64,000 nucleotides of DNA from Gyrodactylus bullatarudis (GCA_012064415.1 SSNU01000129.1:367688-431687); one strand, 5' to 3'; positions 48,609 through 62,626 are shown, counted from the stretch's first letter. A program made the numbers and translations. The notes: a model not told the origin generated them from the letters alone.

Positions 48609-48786
48609 ATTATTTAATTAGGATAAATATATTATCTAATTTAGCTATAATCCCGGATTGGACCAATCGGATTGGTGACACTCAAATAATAAACTTACAC
48701 AAACAAATAATAACACGTCTAACTAGAAGTTGTTTTACATAAACACACTTTTGAAACGATTTTCCATCTATTAATGTCATTTAACT
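48609..48786. promoter_or_regulatory. Shared upstream region, ZCCHC7-like / sestrin (178 bp)
   Basis: Head-to-head gap; includes CCAATCGGATTGG near 48662, a palindrome containing a CCAAT box on both strands, which would suit a bidirectional promoter. Confidence 0.5.
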
Positions 48787-51099
48787 ATGCAGGACATTTT
48801 TAACCGAAAGAAAGAATCGTTTCTTTTATTGGAAAAGTACACTGATAATAGTGTCTCTGATTTCAATCAGATTAGAGATTATATAAGGCAAAAATTTCAT
48901 TACTGGTACCACGGCTCTGACAAACAAGAAGAGGGTGATAATTCCTCTCATCATAAAGATGATTCTCAACAAATCAAAATTACTGAACAGCTTCCTGATC
49001 TCATCAGATTACAAAAATCTGCTTTGATTCCTTTTATTCGACAGGATGTTAATTTCATATTACAGGATATTCACAAGAAAAACTTTTATATTCCTCAGCC
49101 TATTTATTCTAGTCCCAGCTCGTTCATATCAGTGAATAATGTAATTTATCATTCTAATCATTTTAGCTCGAACATTTGAAAGAATTCTTTGATTTTGATC
49201 CAAATTCTGGTTCGTATCCATCTAATGCCTTTGAAGTTTGTCTTCAGCATTTTTATCAATTTACTCGCTTTGAGAATTATCTTCAAGTTATGGCTTTTCA
49301 TCCTCAATATCTTGAGGTTTATCTTAAACTTTTTAATCAGTTATTTGTCGAGGACCTACCTATTAAGCAAGATCTTCGTTATTTCCTCGCTTTAATTGCC
49401 GCCGCTGAAATGCGATGTGAGTACCTGGTAAATTTGTTCGCCAGACATTTTATTTCGAATGGCGGTGATCCTGAATTTTTACGAGGGATAAAGATGCTTC
49501 CTTCTAAGTGGAAAAGACTTTTGCCACTCAATATAAAACTTGCTCATCATCCCTGGACAATGAATAAGGTAGTTTTAGATTTTCCTTGCATAAAAATGAA
49601 AAGAAATGATTATATATTGAATTTATTTTTTAGGAAGAGATTTATCATCTAACACACAGAAATGCTTCGCTCAATGAAAGTCAGGATGTTTTTTCAGTAA
49701 ACGAAATCCTTCTTGCAATTATCATTATGTCCCATGTTCACTCATTATCCTGCTTCATTTATGGATGTGGAATTACACCAGAGCTAGACCATCCAAATGC
49801 ATTGAGAAAAAGAGAATTTCTCGACTGTTTCGAAACGATTTTGAATGACCAGGTAATAATTCGAAAATATTCCATAAAAAATTAGTTTCAACTTTAGAAT
49901 TTCTTCATTTTAGCCTGATTTACAAACACATCCTGATTCCAGTACGGATATTCCAAATGAAGAAGTAGTCATGAAACAATTTCTCGAAATATTAAAATTG
50001 AACGTCATATCAATTTCAAATGACGATGACTCTATTCATGAACAGTTCCAAAAGGTTTGTGATTTCAACGCTAAACGTGAGTAATCTCAAGTATTCCTTA
50101 TGTAATTTTGTTTAAAATAATTGTTATTCTTCTCAAGTTGATCGATTTCAGTCATCGGAATGGCTTGAAATCGCCAATAGGAGAACCATTGAAATGAGTA
50201 ATCTTGAAATCATTTCATTATTCCTCCAAAATAAAATGTCTGGCTATTCATCTTTCACTGGAACTCCAAGACAATTTCAGGTTAGCTGATTGATATTAAT
50301 TATTTTTTCGATAAATCTCAAATTACTCAACATCTCAACGAGGCCTTTGTATTATAGATTTCTGTTTTTCTAAATTTTAGAAATTCCTTGAATCTTTCTC
50401 TTCTTTTAATCTCTTAAATTTTACAACGATCATAATAATTATTTTGTTGTTATCGATTCCGTTTCTTGCATATTATTTGTATCAATTGTCATTAGAAAAT
50501 TCTATTGATCAGTGATTTTAGCCAAATTTTCTACTTTCTTGTTCATATAACAATACAGTTTGTATAAATGGGAGACGTGTAGTGACATCCTTCTTTTTAC
50601 TTTTCAGGATTCAGATTGGATAGATGAATGTATACCCTTAGTGGATCAGTTATGCTGTGAAATTGCTTCCTGCTTGGATATGACCTCTAAAGCTGCCTAC
50701 GAGCTAACTTATCATCGAGTCAATGATGTTGATAACGTCGACACTTCGGCATATCGGCTGACCATTTGGAATATTGTCCTCTCGTTTTTTGGATTATTCA
50801 ATGACGAATTTAACTATGAGAAAATAAATCAATTATTACCCTTAAAGGAACGAGCGTATCTGAAAAGGTGCTTCACTCGTCCATATGAAATTCAGATACC
50901 CACAATTAAGCAAGATGGTACTTACATCAAGTCACCGTATAATTATGCTGATTTGATGCCCGCTCTACGCCCATCAGAAGTAGTCCATGTAATGATTATG
51001 GCGATGGAGGCCAGGCGTCAAGCCTGCTTATTTTATGCTTTGAAATCTACATCCGAGTGTCAATCAATGTCTTCACATCCACCTGATTTTCAATCATAA
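48787..51099 (+). CDS. SESN: Sestrin
   Basis: Six exons: 48787-49131, 49167-49568, 49634-49852, 49914-50076, 50138-50280, 50608-51099; 587 aa. Sestrins bind GATOR2 and inhibit TORC1 in response to amino-acid and oxidative stress. Matches include YLQVMAFHPQYLEVYLK, DLRYFLALIAAAEMRCEYLV, GGDPEFLRGIKMLPSKW, ILLAIIIMSHVHSLSCFIYGCGI, and at the C-terminus YRLTIWNIVLSFFGLFNDEFNY and VMIMAMEARRQACLFYALKS. The redox Cys (human Sesn2 Cys125) and Tyr127 are kept in CEYLV, but the position of His132 appears to be Phe. The last intron is 327 nt. It is tail-to-tail with NURF301. Confidence 0.94.
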
Positions 51100-51618
51100 C
51101 TCTCAAGATTCATTTTCAGCATTAAAAAAAACATTTATTTATTATTAATCCCTAACAGTCACAATGAATTTTTCATATAAAAGAATTTCAATATGTATTC
51201 TCTCCATTGATGGAATATAAAAGCCGAGAACGTTTAGCAAGATCAGTTGAGGTTTACTCAATCTCACCGAAGAAAAAGGACATAGCTCATGTGTATTAAC
51301 TACTATTATGAAAGATTTTTATTCTTATTAGTAAATATATATGTGAATAAGATAATATAAATTTTTATTTGGCCAGTTTTCATATATACGAGAATAAATG
51401 GGGAGGATATGCTTATTTCTTACAGAAAAATAAAACAAATAGTTTTTTCCACCCAAACAGGGGGTAAGGGTGAGATGATGTAAGGTAGGGAGAGGAGACG
51501 TGTGGGATCGAACAATTTTTTCTCTATTTAAATTAAATAATGTGAGAAGTCATCCTGATAAGGGTGGAAAGTAAAAAATAATTCTTTGATTTGTCAACTT
51601 GATCGACTGTTGATATTA
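51100..51618. other. Tail-to-tail gap, sestrin / NURF301 (519 bp)
   Basis: Contains a purine/pyrimidine-biased stretch (GGGGGTAAGGGTGAG near 51460-51500) but no ORF. 3' UTRs of the two genes are expected here. Confidence 0.5.
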
Positions 51619-54600
51619 TTATTGTTGTTGGGGTGTAATCTGTCTGAGTTTGGCCATTTCCCTTTCCACAAAAATTTCCAAGAGTTCTGCACATTTGGTC
51701 TCGACAGCTTCGTCTAGGTGGGCCAGCTTGCTATTCTCAAAAATTAAATTCAAATCTCGGCTCAAATCTAGTAGAGTGGAATAACTACCAGACTCCATGT
51801 TTGAAATTATTGTTTCAATATCTGGAAAGGGAAGGAATAAAGAGAGTTAAGTTAATTGGATGATTTGTAAACTCAAGAAAAAGGGGATGGACTCACCTAT
51901 AGGACTTAAAATCGTCTTGAGAATAGCAGGAGAGTATTTATTTTCATCATATGGTTTGATGAAAGGCCAAGCCATTGGATGATCCTAGAAGAAGTGTAAA
52001 ATAAATCTAGATGATGAAAAAATGATTTCATGAACTAACATGAAGTTTGCAGAGGAAATCATTTGTCTTTTCCAGAAGCTCACCAGTGAACTTGAAACGA
52101 TCAGCTAGCTTATCAGGGACTGTCTTGATCGATTCGTTGAGGTCTACAATTGAATAGCCTTCGGTAAGAGATTGATCTTCAAATTCTTTTTCCTTGCAAG
52201 AAGGACATATGTAGACATCAGTGTCTTTTTGATTGGATGCCTCTTCATTTGTCATGCCAACACATTCAGGATGATACCATTCATCACAAGAGTCGCAGGC
52301 AATGTAAATTCGATCTTTGTCATAGGGTTCTTTACAGGAACAATACAATCGGGATTCAGAGGAAGTACACTTTGGACATTGCCAAGATTCGCCGAGTTCT
52401 TTCATTTTATCATCGGTCATGTTGACACATTCAAAATGGAACCAATCAAGACAAATGTCACAGCCAATATATTTTCTAGAAGAGAGATTAAGATGGAGTT
52501 TAGGTGATGGTCGAGAAAAAATAGAGACTAAATAACTAACGCTGAGTAATCATAGGGTTTTTTACAGAGGCAGTACAACTTTTCTGGATCATCTTGCTCT
52601 TGGATTATATTCTGAGTAGCCTTGGGTTTCTGAGATGACTTTGTTTTTGATTTCTGTTGAGAGAAATGGATTTAGTTATAAATAATAAGTATAGTTAGCG
52701 CAGAAAAATTCATCATTTTCTTAGATTCTTGGTTAAATTTTCATATATGCATCCTCTATAGAAGAATTGAAGGTTATGTCTCCCTCTTCAACAGGACAGC
52801 ACCAACTCAACCAAACAGATCCACAACAGACCTGGATTTTGGTTTCTCTATGCCAAGAAGGAGTAAGAGGCTTGAGAGAATTCAATTTATAAATGGCAAG
52901 TGACTTGTTTGAACTTACGGTAGAAGAGGATAAACTTTTGGTAACTTTGCGTTTGGATGGTGTCTCTTTAGTCGCCTCATTCTCGCTCAGAACCCTTTTC
53001 GCTGATTTTGTCTGGGCAGGCTTTAATTTAGTTGATGGGGTAAGGACTCCTCGTCGTGAGCTTACAAGAGGTTTGGGTAAATCTGTTAATTCATCACTCA
53101 GGTCAGAGAGCTCCTCTTCATTCATTTTACCTTTGGGGATTTGTTTAGTCGACTTTTTGGCAGATTTGGATGGAGTCTTTGTCACCGTTTTGGGTACGAC
53201 TTGACTATCTTCCTTTTTGCCTCGTTTGGTATTAGCTGAAGTTGTCTTTTTCGGCTTTGCAGTTGATTTTGTAATCTTGTTATTCTCTCTTTCAATATTT
53301 TGCATCTTTTCTTTGATTTCCATATGCTTGGCAAACTCTTCTTGGGCTGTCAGACGGTGAATTGTTTCAGTTAGATTACGTCGTTCCATAAACAAATCCT
53401 TGAGACTAACTGCTCTAGCTTCAATGTTAACCTTGACTGCTTTGGCTCTTCGGACGATTGCAGATACTTTAGCTGCCTGTGAGGCAGACTGTTTCTTCAA
53501 GAGAGCTTTTTCCTCATCATTATTAATTAGGGAGGATATCTTCTTCTTCTGTTCGAGACCTTTGGCAATGTGTGTGGAATCGTTGAATGATTCATTTATA
53601 ACAGGGGTGGGGATTTCGGGTAATTTGAGTTCTATCATCTTTTTAATTTTCTCTTCTTTCAATTTCAAATTATTGAGTTGTTCCTTGGTTGGTGGGGTTT
53701 TAATGCAGCTTTGAATGAGGCCATTTTGAAGACAGAATTTGGCTCTTTTGGAGAGTCCAGAAATTTTCAATTCTTCCTTTAAGAGTTCAACGATTTTTTG
53801 CATTTTGACTGGAGAATTATTTTCCTCAGACTTTACTTCTTTATTTAATTCGGGCTTTGAATCTTTTTCCATATCTTCATTCTCTTTATTTGATTCACCT
53901 GACAAATTATTCGAAGATAGGGAAGGAGGAATGTTACCGGTACAATCTTGAGAGACATCCTCTTTCTTGACCTCTTTTGGCAATAGAATGGGCCAGTCTT
54001 TTTCTTCTGTGAGTCTAGATGCAAAAGCAGTCTCAGAATATTCATCCTTCTCGCAGAAGCAATCCATAAGGTATCTAATCTCCCAGAGAAGAAGACCTTC
54101 CTCAGCAATCCAATCATCGATAGTGGAAGAAATGCCATGACCAGTTATCTTACTTTCACCATCTTCCATGATAGTTGTGGCAAGTCCGGGAATAATTTCA
54201 TCCATTTCTTCGAGAGAAGGAATATAATTCGGATCACATTCCTCAAGATCTTCGTAAGGATCACATGAGTCTTCACTGGATTCTTTCTCTTCTTGATCTG
54301 ATTCCTTTTCAGGCCTCTTCCTCTTTTTAGGACGACCACGTCCTTTTTTACCTGGCTTAACTTCATCGAAATCATCAAAATTTGGATCATAATCGGGATC
54401 AGCTGTTTCCTTTTTGACTTGACCCGGTTTGCGACCTCTTTTCTTAGGGCCTAGACCGAGCTTATCTAGATCTTGAGTGAATTGTTTCTTTCGACGCTTG
54501 AAGAATCGGCCCTCGGAAATCTTTTGGAAGAATTCTCCAATACTCTCAATATCAATAGTTTGTACAACATTCTTGTATGATTCTGTCCGCAAAAGAAAAT

Positions 54601-57600
54601 TGCAAATATTCCAATGTCGATCCAAAGGTTCAACTTCGATTATTCGGCGTAAAATGAAGCATTCGTTAATATCAGAAGGTTGGCGCGAATACAAAACACC
54701 TTTGTGATCAACAGCAACTGCACAATGATCACGATTAGCTGGAGGATCGAGAAGGGCATCAATCGGATCGTAGAGTACATCTACCCATTTAATGTTTGAC
54801 CAGAGTATTCTCATATGGTTGCTAATAACACCAATTTCATAGAGGAATGAATTCTCATTTTCAGAGCTGGTCAGTTTTGTCAGATTATATCGCCATGCCT
54901 CAGCCATACACGGTCTTGATGATGGATATGGCCAGATGGCTTGAGTTACTCGCTTCTTTTCAGCTTCATAACGAATCATCTCTTTTCTACCAGCTGATAA
55001 AATCAACGAGCGAATATTTTTAGGTGAAACAGCGAAAGGTGACCAATGCTTCTTTCCGTCAACTGAGGTTCTGTAATATTTATTTAGAGGTGGCATTGTC
55101 AGTGGGAGGGCGACAATTAAAGTCTCTATATCGTTTTTAGCAGTCTTGGAAAGTTTTTTTCCTGGCCATTTCAGATTGCTATACTTTTTCCAATTCACCT
55201 TATTTAGAGAGTATGGCTGGGATGTGCCTTTAGTGGCTTCGTCCATCTTTAGTTGCTCATTGTGTAAATTTTCAGTTGCTTTATTCAGTTTATCTTCAGC
55301 ATTTTGTAATTCTTCCTTTAGATTCATGAGTTCGATGTCGACCTTGTCTAGTTCTTCAACAATTTTATCGATTTCTATATCGTGCGAAGCATCTAGAACT
55401 AGGGGAGCCTGGGGACGGATTGGCAGGAGACTATTTCCCAGAGGAGCAGCTTTTAGTTTTAAATTGGGTATCATCACACTATTAGGTGTTATCTGGCGTA
55501 CTTTGGACAAATCGACACCAGCAAAATTTCTTAGTGAGGGAGCGATTTTTTGGACGGAAATTTTCTTTGCTGTAGCCGCTGCAATCTCAGCTGCTATGCT
55601 ATTTGTAACAATGGGAGCTGGTTTTGCAAGACGCACTGAGAGACCATTTGGCAAGGAAAATGTGACATTAGGTTTACTACTATTGGGCATATTTGGTTTA
55701 ACTAGATTTGTAGGCATTTGAGACGAAGAATTCTGGATTGAGATTGTGGGGAGAATTTTTTTAGAGGCTGGTGTTGGTTGAGCAATAACTCTATTGTTCT
55801 CACTGTCTTCTCTTTGAACATCTGGAGTAATTTTAGGCTTTCGTTTCAATATCGAGGGTCTATGAGGAGGTTTTAGTTCTGAATTTTCTTGAACCTGACT
55901 CTCATTTAATTCAACTGAAGGCTGCAAGTTTTTATCTAGATTTGCCTGTAACTTTGGAGACAAATTGTTCTCGACTCCAATTGGTTTTTCAACATTCTTG
56001 ATAACAGGTGTGATGGGTTTTTGTAATACTTTATCTTGTGGAGGTTTCCCTTGGGAAGATAGAGTGACTGTGAATTTTTTTGGTGCACCATTTGGGTCAA
56101 TACTCTTTTGCTGGACTGTAACAATCTTGGGTTGTTGCATAACCCTCACGAAGCCATTAGCTCCTCGAACAATTTGAACTGATTTGAATTTAGCTTCTTC
56201 AGGTGGTTTGGAAACAATTTTCTGCGGGGGCTGGCTTGGAATCTGAGGAGTTTTTTTGATGCTGTTCGGATTAGGAATGTTCTTGGTCGGAGAGATTTTG
56301 GCGCCAACACGTGAAGGGAAGATCATGCCTCCCTCGGGAATTTCATCTTCATATCCAACAATCTTTTGTTTTTTGTTCACAGGTTGAGATGTTGGTTGGA
56401 AATCAGTGGTCCCGGACTTGTTTGTTTCGGGTAGACGCTTGAGTGATTTTTTCATGGGTGAATTCATGTTTGATTTCATTGTTTCCTTAGCCCTTCGCTT
56501 TTCTTCCTTCTTTTGCAGGTGGAAATATTTACGGCGTTCCTCACGAGAGAAGCCAATCTTTTTCATCTCTTTCCATAGTTTCTTCTTTTCCTTCAAGGTT
56601 CTAGAAACAAATTTGTCCCCGTCTGGAAGAGAATTACTAGTACTCGGAATGGAAGGAATCGGTAACTTGCTTTTGCTCTTCATGGGAGATGATTTGATTT
56701 TTTCTTTAGAAACCTTCTTTGTATGCTTTTCCTTCTTTTTCTTCTTCTTCTCACCTTCGTAATCACTGAAAGTACTGCATTTGGACTCTCCAGAACCTGA
56801 CTGATCTCCATCGCTACTAGAATCCTCGGAACTATGGGGACCACTGTCAAAGTCTTCATCTTCATATGGCTCGAATTTCTTAGGAGCTTTTCGTTCTTTT
56901 CTTTGAGATGTTTTACGTTTCTTTGATTCAACATAATCACCGATATCGAATTCGGGGTCTTCATCATCGTCAATAAGAGCGCCGGCATCATCAGAAGAAT
57001 CATTTCGAGATCGCTTGGTTCCATCGAGCTGATCAATTGAAAATTTATCATTTGCCCCATCGTATTGGCCGATGTCACTTTCTTCGGTCTCAGTTAAGGA
57101 TCCAGATTCATCGACTTCATCATCATTGACGATGAAATCATCCATGACTTTTTTATTTTTCTTAACAGGAGGCTTACGTGGTTTCTTTTGATTATTACTT
57201 TCGTGATCAATTTCATCTTCATCAAATTCTGCAATAAAATCGGGATGAATATTGGCCTTCTTCTGGGCTCGGCCACTTCTACGCTTTGAGGAATTAGGAA
57301 CATTTTCATCCTCAATTGGAGTCTGTTTTGGCTTACGGGAGTTTTTCTTTCCAGCCTGGGAACTACAATTTATAAATAAAATAATCAGACTAACAAGAGA
57401 AAAGAATTAAACTCACGCAAGCATTCGGTTTCTTTCGTTCTCTTGCTTGATCAGAAGCATTGCATTTTGTTTTGCCTTCATAGCTCTTGCTTTTGCCGTT
57501 CGCAGTTCTTGAGCGCGGTTAGCTAGTGTATCAATTTTTTTAATGATTTCTTGATAGGCAAAGTTTGCTTCGTCTTTGGCCTTAAGGGCGGCGAAAACAT

Positions 57601-60600
57601 CATCTTTGGCAGACTCTGCAGCAACTTTATCATTGGATTTTGCCTGCAATCTTTTATGAAGTAGTTCATCAAAGTTGAATAAGAGTCTTCGTCGTTGAGC
57701 GGTTGATAGAGAAGAATTGGGATCTTGAGCCAATCGAGTTTGTTCATCACGTTTATTTTGATCTTTTCTTAAAGGTTCCCTATAGTGAATTCGATAGCGG
57801 AGTCCTCTTGAAACATTTACAATGTTATGGAAGGATCTTTCTTCGGGATCATCTTGAACTTCGCCCTCGAATGGATCATTTTCTCGGCGGGGAATGTAGA
57901 TTTTTTCAACGGGAATTTTATAAAAAACTCTCCTTTTATTCATGTAAAGAGGTATTTGAGTCATCGGGTGACAAATGTGACCACGACAATCACTCAACTG
58001 AGGGGGTTTACTTGGTATTTCAGATTCTAGATATTCAGGAAACATACCCCATCCGAGACCGTGTTGCATACCCATGTTACCGATAAACTGATTTTCGGGA
58101 AGTATCAACTTGTGAGAGTTGATCTCGTCATCAGGGGTTATCATCTTAAGAGATTTTGATGTCCAACACCAACCATCTCCGCCAAGACGGCGATATTCTT
58201 CACCTTTCATCTTCCAAATAGTATGAATAATACCTTTGGAATTTTTGGTACTAATTACTGTCGAGGGAGGAATATTTTTGGACATTTCTGATGCTTTTTT
58301 AAGAAGTTCTGGAGTCATATAACCCGGGAGAGTTAGACCAGATCTATCCAGCAGACGCATTCGTTTATCTTCCTCTTTTTGGTGAATTGTAATCCTTTCA
58401 ACTTCCATACATCCAATAGAGTGCATCCATAGTCTGTGGAAACAACTTGGTCGGATGATAGATTCCAATTGGATGAGGAGTTGTGTCAACTCTTTGGTTG
58501 TTTTACAATTATGAATCTTCTTCAACCAATCACCCCGATAAGTTCGCCAGATTGGACTGGTTAATCCAAGAGGAAGCTAGTTGAATAAAACTGATAAAGA
58601 AAAATTCTTAGAGTTCAGGGTTGGCTTTCAAAGACTTACAAAGCTTTCAAAATAAATAATTGAATATTTCATAGTGTTGAGGATATTTTCATTCGAAATG
58701 ATCTGGAGTGGATTCTCAGTTACAGGTTGAATGTACTCAAAGTTTTCTTTGGTAAAAGAGTCGACGAGGGAAAATTTCATCATCAACAACTTTTTGCTCT
58801 CCTTTTCTTCATAATGTTGCATTCGACTCAAGGCAATATTGACAGGAACATCATCACGGCCAGATACAGCAGGATAGAGGATGCCAAATTCCTGGGTGTA
58901 TCGGTTAACCCATGTCCGCCAAGCTCCTTCGTCTCCCAATCTGAAGGGGACGACGATGGGACTTGTTGAATTTTCACAACTATCGAAATGAATGATACGA
59001 TCTTTCTCATCGAACTGGTCAATACTAAAGTTGTTCATTTGGTCTACCTCGGTTTGGGTGAATGTGAGATAATCTCTAGTTTCTGGTTGTGTCTGGAAAA
59101 ATATTTATAATATACATTAGGTTAATACAAAATTTTTAACTTTTCGATTTCATGCATTCATTTGATAGAAAAAAAGAGGAGAAAAAATCCTATTGAACCA
59201 AATTTGCGTCACCATTTTTTAATGAATTTTACTACGGGAAATGATGAATTTTGAATTATTGGACATGATATGATCTTTTTCAATCATATTTTTATGCCAA
59301 ATTAATATTAAATACACCCTGGAAAAAATTCGGTAAATTTATTTTTCAAAAAACGGCAATTACGGAGAATAAGGAATCTTTTTGAGGCATGAAATAGAAG
59401 TCTACGGGGGGAAAAATTGTCTTTCTCTAATTTATTGTATATGTTGAACTTTAGAGACTTAAATTTCTATAAATTGAGTACTCACAGTGAAAAACTGCTC
59501 TTTGGTAGAGCATAACGTAATTCGGTCAATATTGGTACATGATAAACTTTCATCGTTCAAGTTAATATTTATAGAGGTTCCTTTGGATGAAGATTTGAGA
59601 AGATTTTCTTTGCCATGAGTGATAGCTTTAGCTTTTGTCAAGAGAATACTCGGCAAAATTCTTTCGTAATCATCTGGCTTCATATCTGTAGAAATAAATG
59701 AAAAAGTTTGTTTGATAAATTTTATTCCTGAAAATTAAAATCCCCTCACCTGAAGATAATTTGGATTTGATAACGGGTAAAATTATAATCTTTTTGTTTT
59801 GGAATGCTTTTGAAATCTTGAATTTGTCAAAGTTGTCAAGAAAACTTGAAACTGCTTTCTCTGTAAGTTGATGGGTGATACTCATTTCTGTTTCTAGACG
59901 TGAGAGGATTTTATCTAGGCGCTGTATTAAACCAGCCTCCCACCTGTTTGACAACAACGATCGAAGAGTTTTTATCTGTTCAAAGGTACTATAGACATAG
60001 ACCTTGGGCTCATTCGCATATTCCTTGATTGGATCGCAAAGCATTGGATAATATTTCTTATTGGTATCAGGTTGATTAGACTGTTCATCTTCTGAACATG
60101 ATGTTGAGCAGTCGGTAGAGTATGCTTCACCATCACTTTCAGAGCCGTCATCGATTTTACAGCCATCTCGTTTAAGTTTGCGTTTTTTTGCCGCGAAAAT
60201 AGATTCTTTTTCCCAATCTTGGCTAGATTCTCCAGGTATTATTCGAGGTAAATAAGGTTCAATCTGAGTAAGATCTACAGTTTCTCTGGAAAATTAAATC
60301 ATTATTTATAGAATTGAAGAGCAAACTATTTGAGGGGACGTACACAAAAATTCTTCTAGCCATATACCAGTAAACTCGGCCAGCTCTATCCTTTCCGATG
60401 GGAATGTATCGATGAGCGAATCCAGCCTTCTCTTCCGGGGAGATGCAATCAGTTAGACCTTCAACTAAATTCTTTTCACATACGGGACAAATCCATGTAG
60501 AGGCAGGAACAGAAGTGAGAGGGGGCTTGAAACATGACAAATGGAATACAGCTGGACAGGAATCACAACACAATACTTCTCCACTTCTGTTAGCGGGAAA

Positions 60601-62256
60601 AAACTGGTTAGAGCAGAACTTGAAAGAGGAGATAATTTTTAACTTACTCATGACAAATTCTACAATGATCTTCGTGAGGTTCAATTCCTTGTTTCAAAAT
60701 TTCTCCTCGTACAATGCCAGTTGACAAAAACATGGTCACTAGACCGGTGAGAACTTTGATGCGATAGGAGAGGGAAACATTTGGATATTCCCCTGACAAT
60801 GGGATCACTGATGGGTCTAAAGTTTCCACACTCAACATTCGATCGGCACCGCCAGCAGTGTTGCAGTTGAAGATGACGTTATTTGAATGATCAGGATTAT
60901 TCATCATTGCTGCTCTGGCCCTTGTTACCGAGTTATATAATCCATCAAGGTATGATTTGAGAATGAAAGGCCATGAGAATCTGTCCAGCAAATAGAAAGA
61001 CAAATTGATGGAATCTTTGCAATCAGGAACGGAGAGAATGGATCCGAGTAGTTCATCTTCTCGTAAGATGACTTTTAAAAGAACAATGTGAATTTCTGAG
61101 AGAAGACTGGATGATTCTCGTGAACTAATGGCCATGATGAAATCTTCTAGGCGAAAAGGAGAGATTCTCAAGACTCTATGGTATCTTCTTATGGGTTCAT
61201 AGATTCCAAGAATGTCAAGGACGTATTCATTGGGACATGGGAGGTCATCAGATGATTTCGGTATATGCAGAGGAGGAGCTCTGCGCCTCAACTTGATTAT
61301 ATCCATCGACTGAATGTTTGAAGAGTCCTCACCAGGTTCTATGCCAACAAATGGAAATTCCTCTTCAATTTGTTTCTCGAGGCTCTTGGGAGAGAGTGGA
61401 AGGGGAACTTCATAGTCCGAATGATCTAGATCCTCTTCGTAATCCATTTCAGGGTTATTACCAACAATATTGTCAATAATTCCATTGTCAAAATTTCCAG
61501 TTGCATCCCTCCAGTGGATTCTACGGTCTCTTTCAGTTTCAAATTCGATGTACTCGTCTGCTTGCTTGCGAGAATGCCTTTTTAGTTCACTCTTGACACA
61601 TTGATCGACAATAGTTTTTGGCCGTCCCCTTCCATAGAGAGATTGAAGATGCTTTACCTCTGCTTTTTTTTGCTTTCTCTAGAAATTAATTAAATCAAGG
61701 TTAATTTATAACAGCCAAATTAATAGAAAATAGACAAACCTCAAGTTTTCTTTGCTTTTCCTCTAATAATTCTTGGGCTCGTTCTTCTTCTAAACGTTTG
61801 AAATATTCCTCATCATCGATTTCAGTCTCAATGTTTTTAATATCATCAAGGCGAGGCCGACCTCTTTTCAGTTGGGCTTTCATCATTGCTCTTTGTTCAA
61901 GTTTCTGCCTCTTATGTAGTTTATGTAGTTTGTGAGCCTTGTGTCGTTTTGACTTTTTCTTCTTCTCAAAGACAGGTTCCACTAATTGAAAAAGAAAAAT
62001 TTGAATAATAAAAATATAATTATGACGATATTTTCTATCACTTACTCTCCATTTCTTCGTGAACTGAAGGCTTTGAGATGGACATGAGCCGTGAATATTT
62101 TGCGACATCATCACTGAAAATTCGATGAGAAGATTCTGCAGAGAGTTCATTGTTTTCCAAATTATTAAGTTCCTCAGGGTGCATATAAACAATATTAGAA
62201 GCTTGTTCAGGTTCTGGAGATTCACTCCGTATGGGTTTATTAAAGAGATAATTCAT
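51619..62256 (-). CDS. BPTF: NURF301/BPTF, largest NURF remodeller subunit
   Basis: Thirteen exons: 62256-62046, 61981-61740, 61678-60648, 60586-60344, 60285-59750, 59685-59486, 59092-58640, 58576-57417, 57362-52919, 52653-52541, 52475-52040, 51984-51897, 51821-51619; about 3,119 aa. It recruits the ISWI ATPase to chromatin. Order: basic GRGRPKTIVDQ start, DDT domain (CPNEYVLDILGIYE) and WHIM-type block, PHD1 (CRICHESGEVLCCDSC, split by an intron), the conserved middle, a 4.4-kb low-complexity exon with AT-hook-like KRGRKPG and GKKGRGRPKKRKR, two C-terminal PHD fingers (YCLCKKPYDYSAKYIGCD; YCSCKEPYDKDRIYIACD) and a bromodomain. Three PHDs resemble Drosophila NURF301 rather than human BPTF. 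The exon starting at 57362 could be read on to 52733, but an ACC|GTAAGT donor at 52918 joins in phase to the PHD exons. Confidence 0.93.
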
Positions 62257-62626
62257 ATCTTCATACAATCATATGAGACTTCAATATTATTTAAATAGCG
62301 AAAAATACCGCCAGAAGTATAAAGCAAATGCTTTATTTTAAAATTTGTAATAAATATATTGTTTGAATAAAATTCCAAGAAGCAATTCAATACAAATCTT
62401 TTGAGTCAAATTTGTTTAATGACTCCTCAAAAAGTGTTTATCAAGTGTTATGAATGCTCTACTATTTTTCTAAAATATCAGTGATACATTTGGAGCAAAT
62501 TTACAAATTTTGTTAGATTTGTTTAAAATGATAACATTAATCCTAATGGCGAGAGGCACAAATTCATAAATATATATAAATGTATATAATGATTTAGTAT
62601 TATTACAAATATATTGCGTATCAATA
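62257..62626. promoter_or_regulatory. Shared upstream region, NURF301 / novel PKC (370 bp)
   Basis: The widest head-to-head gap in the window, AT-rich. A frame opening at 62268 begins with TTG; the NURF301 start is the ATG at 62256. Confidence 0.5.

Noticed and set aside
55146..55721. 191-codon + strand frame opposite NURF301
   Set aside because: It is the antisense of the low-complexity coding exon 57362-52919, where base composition keeps the other strand open; no family resemblance and no promoter or splice signals.
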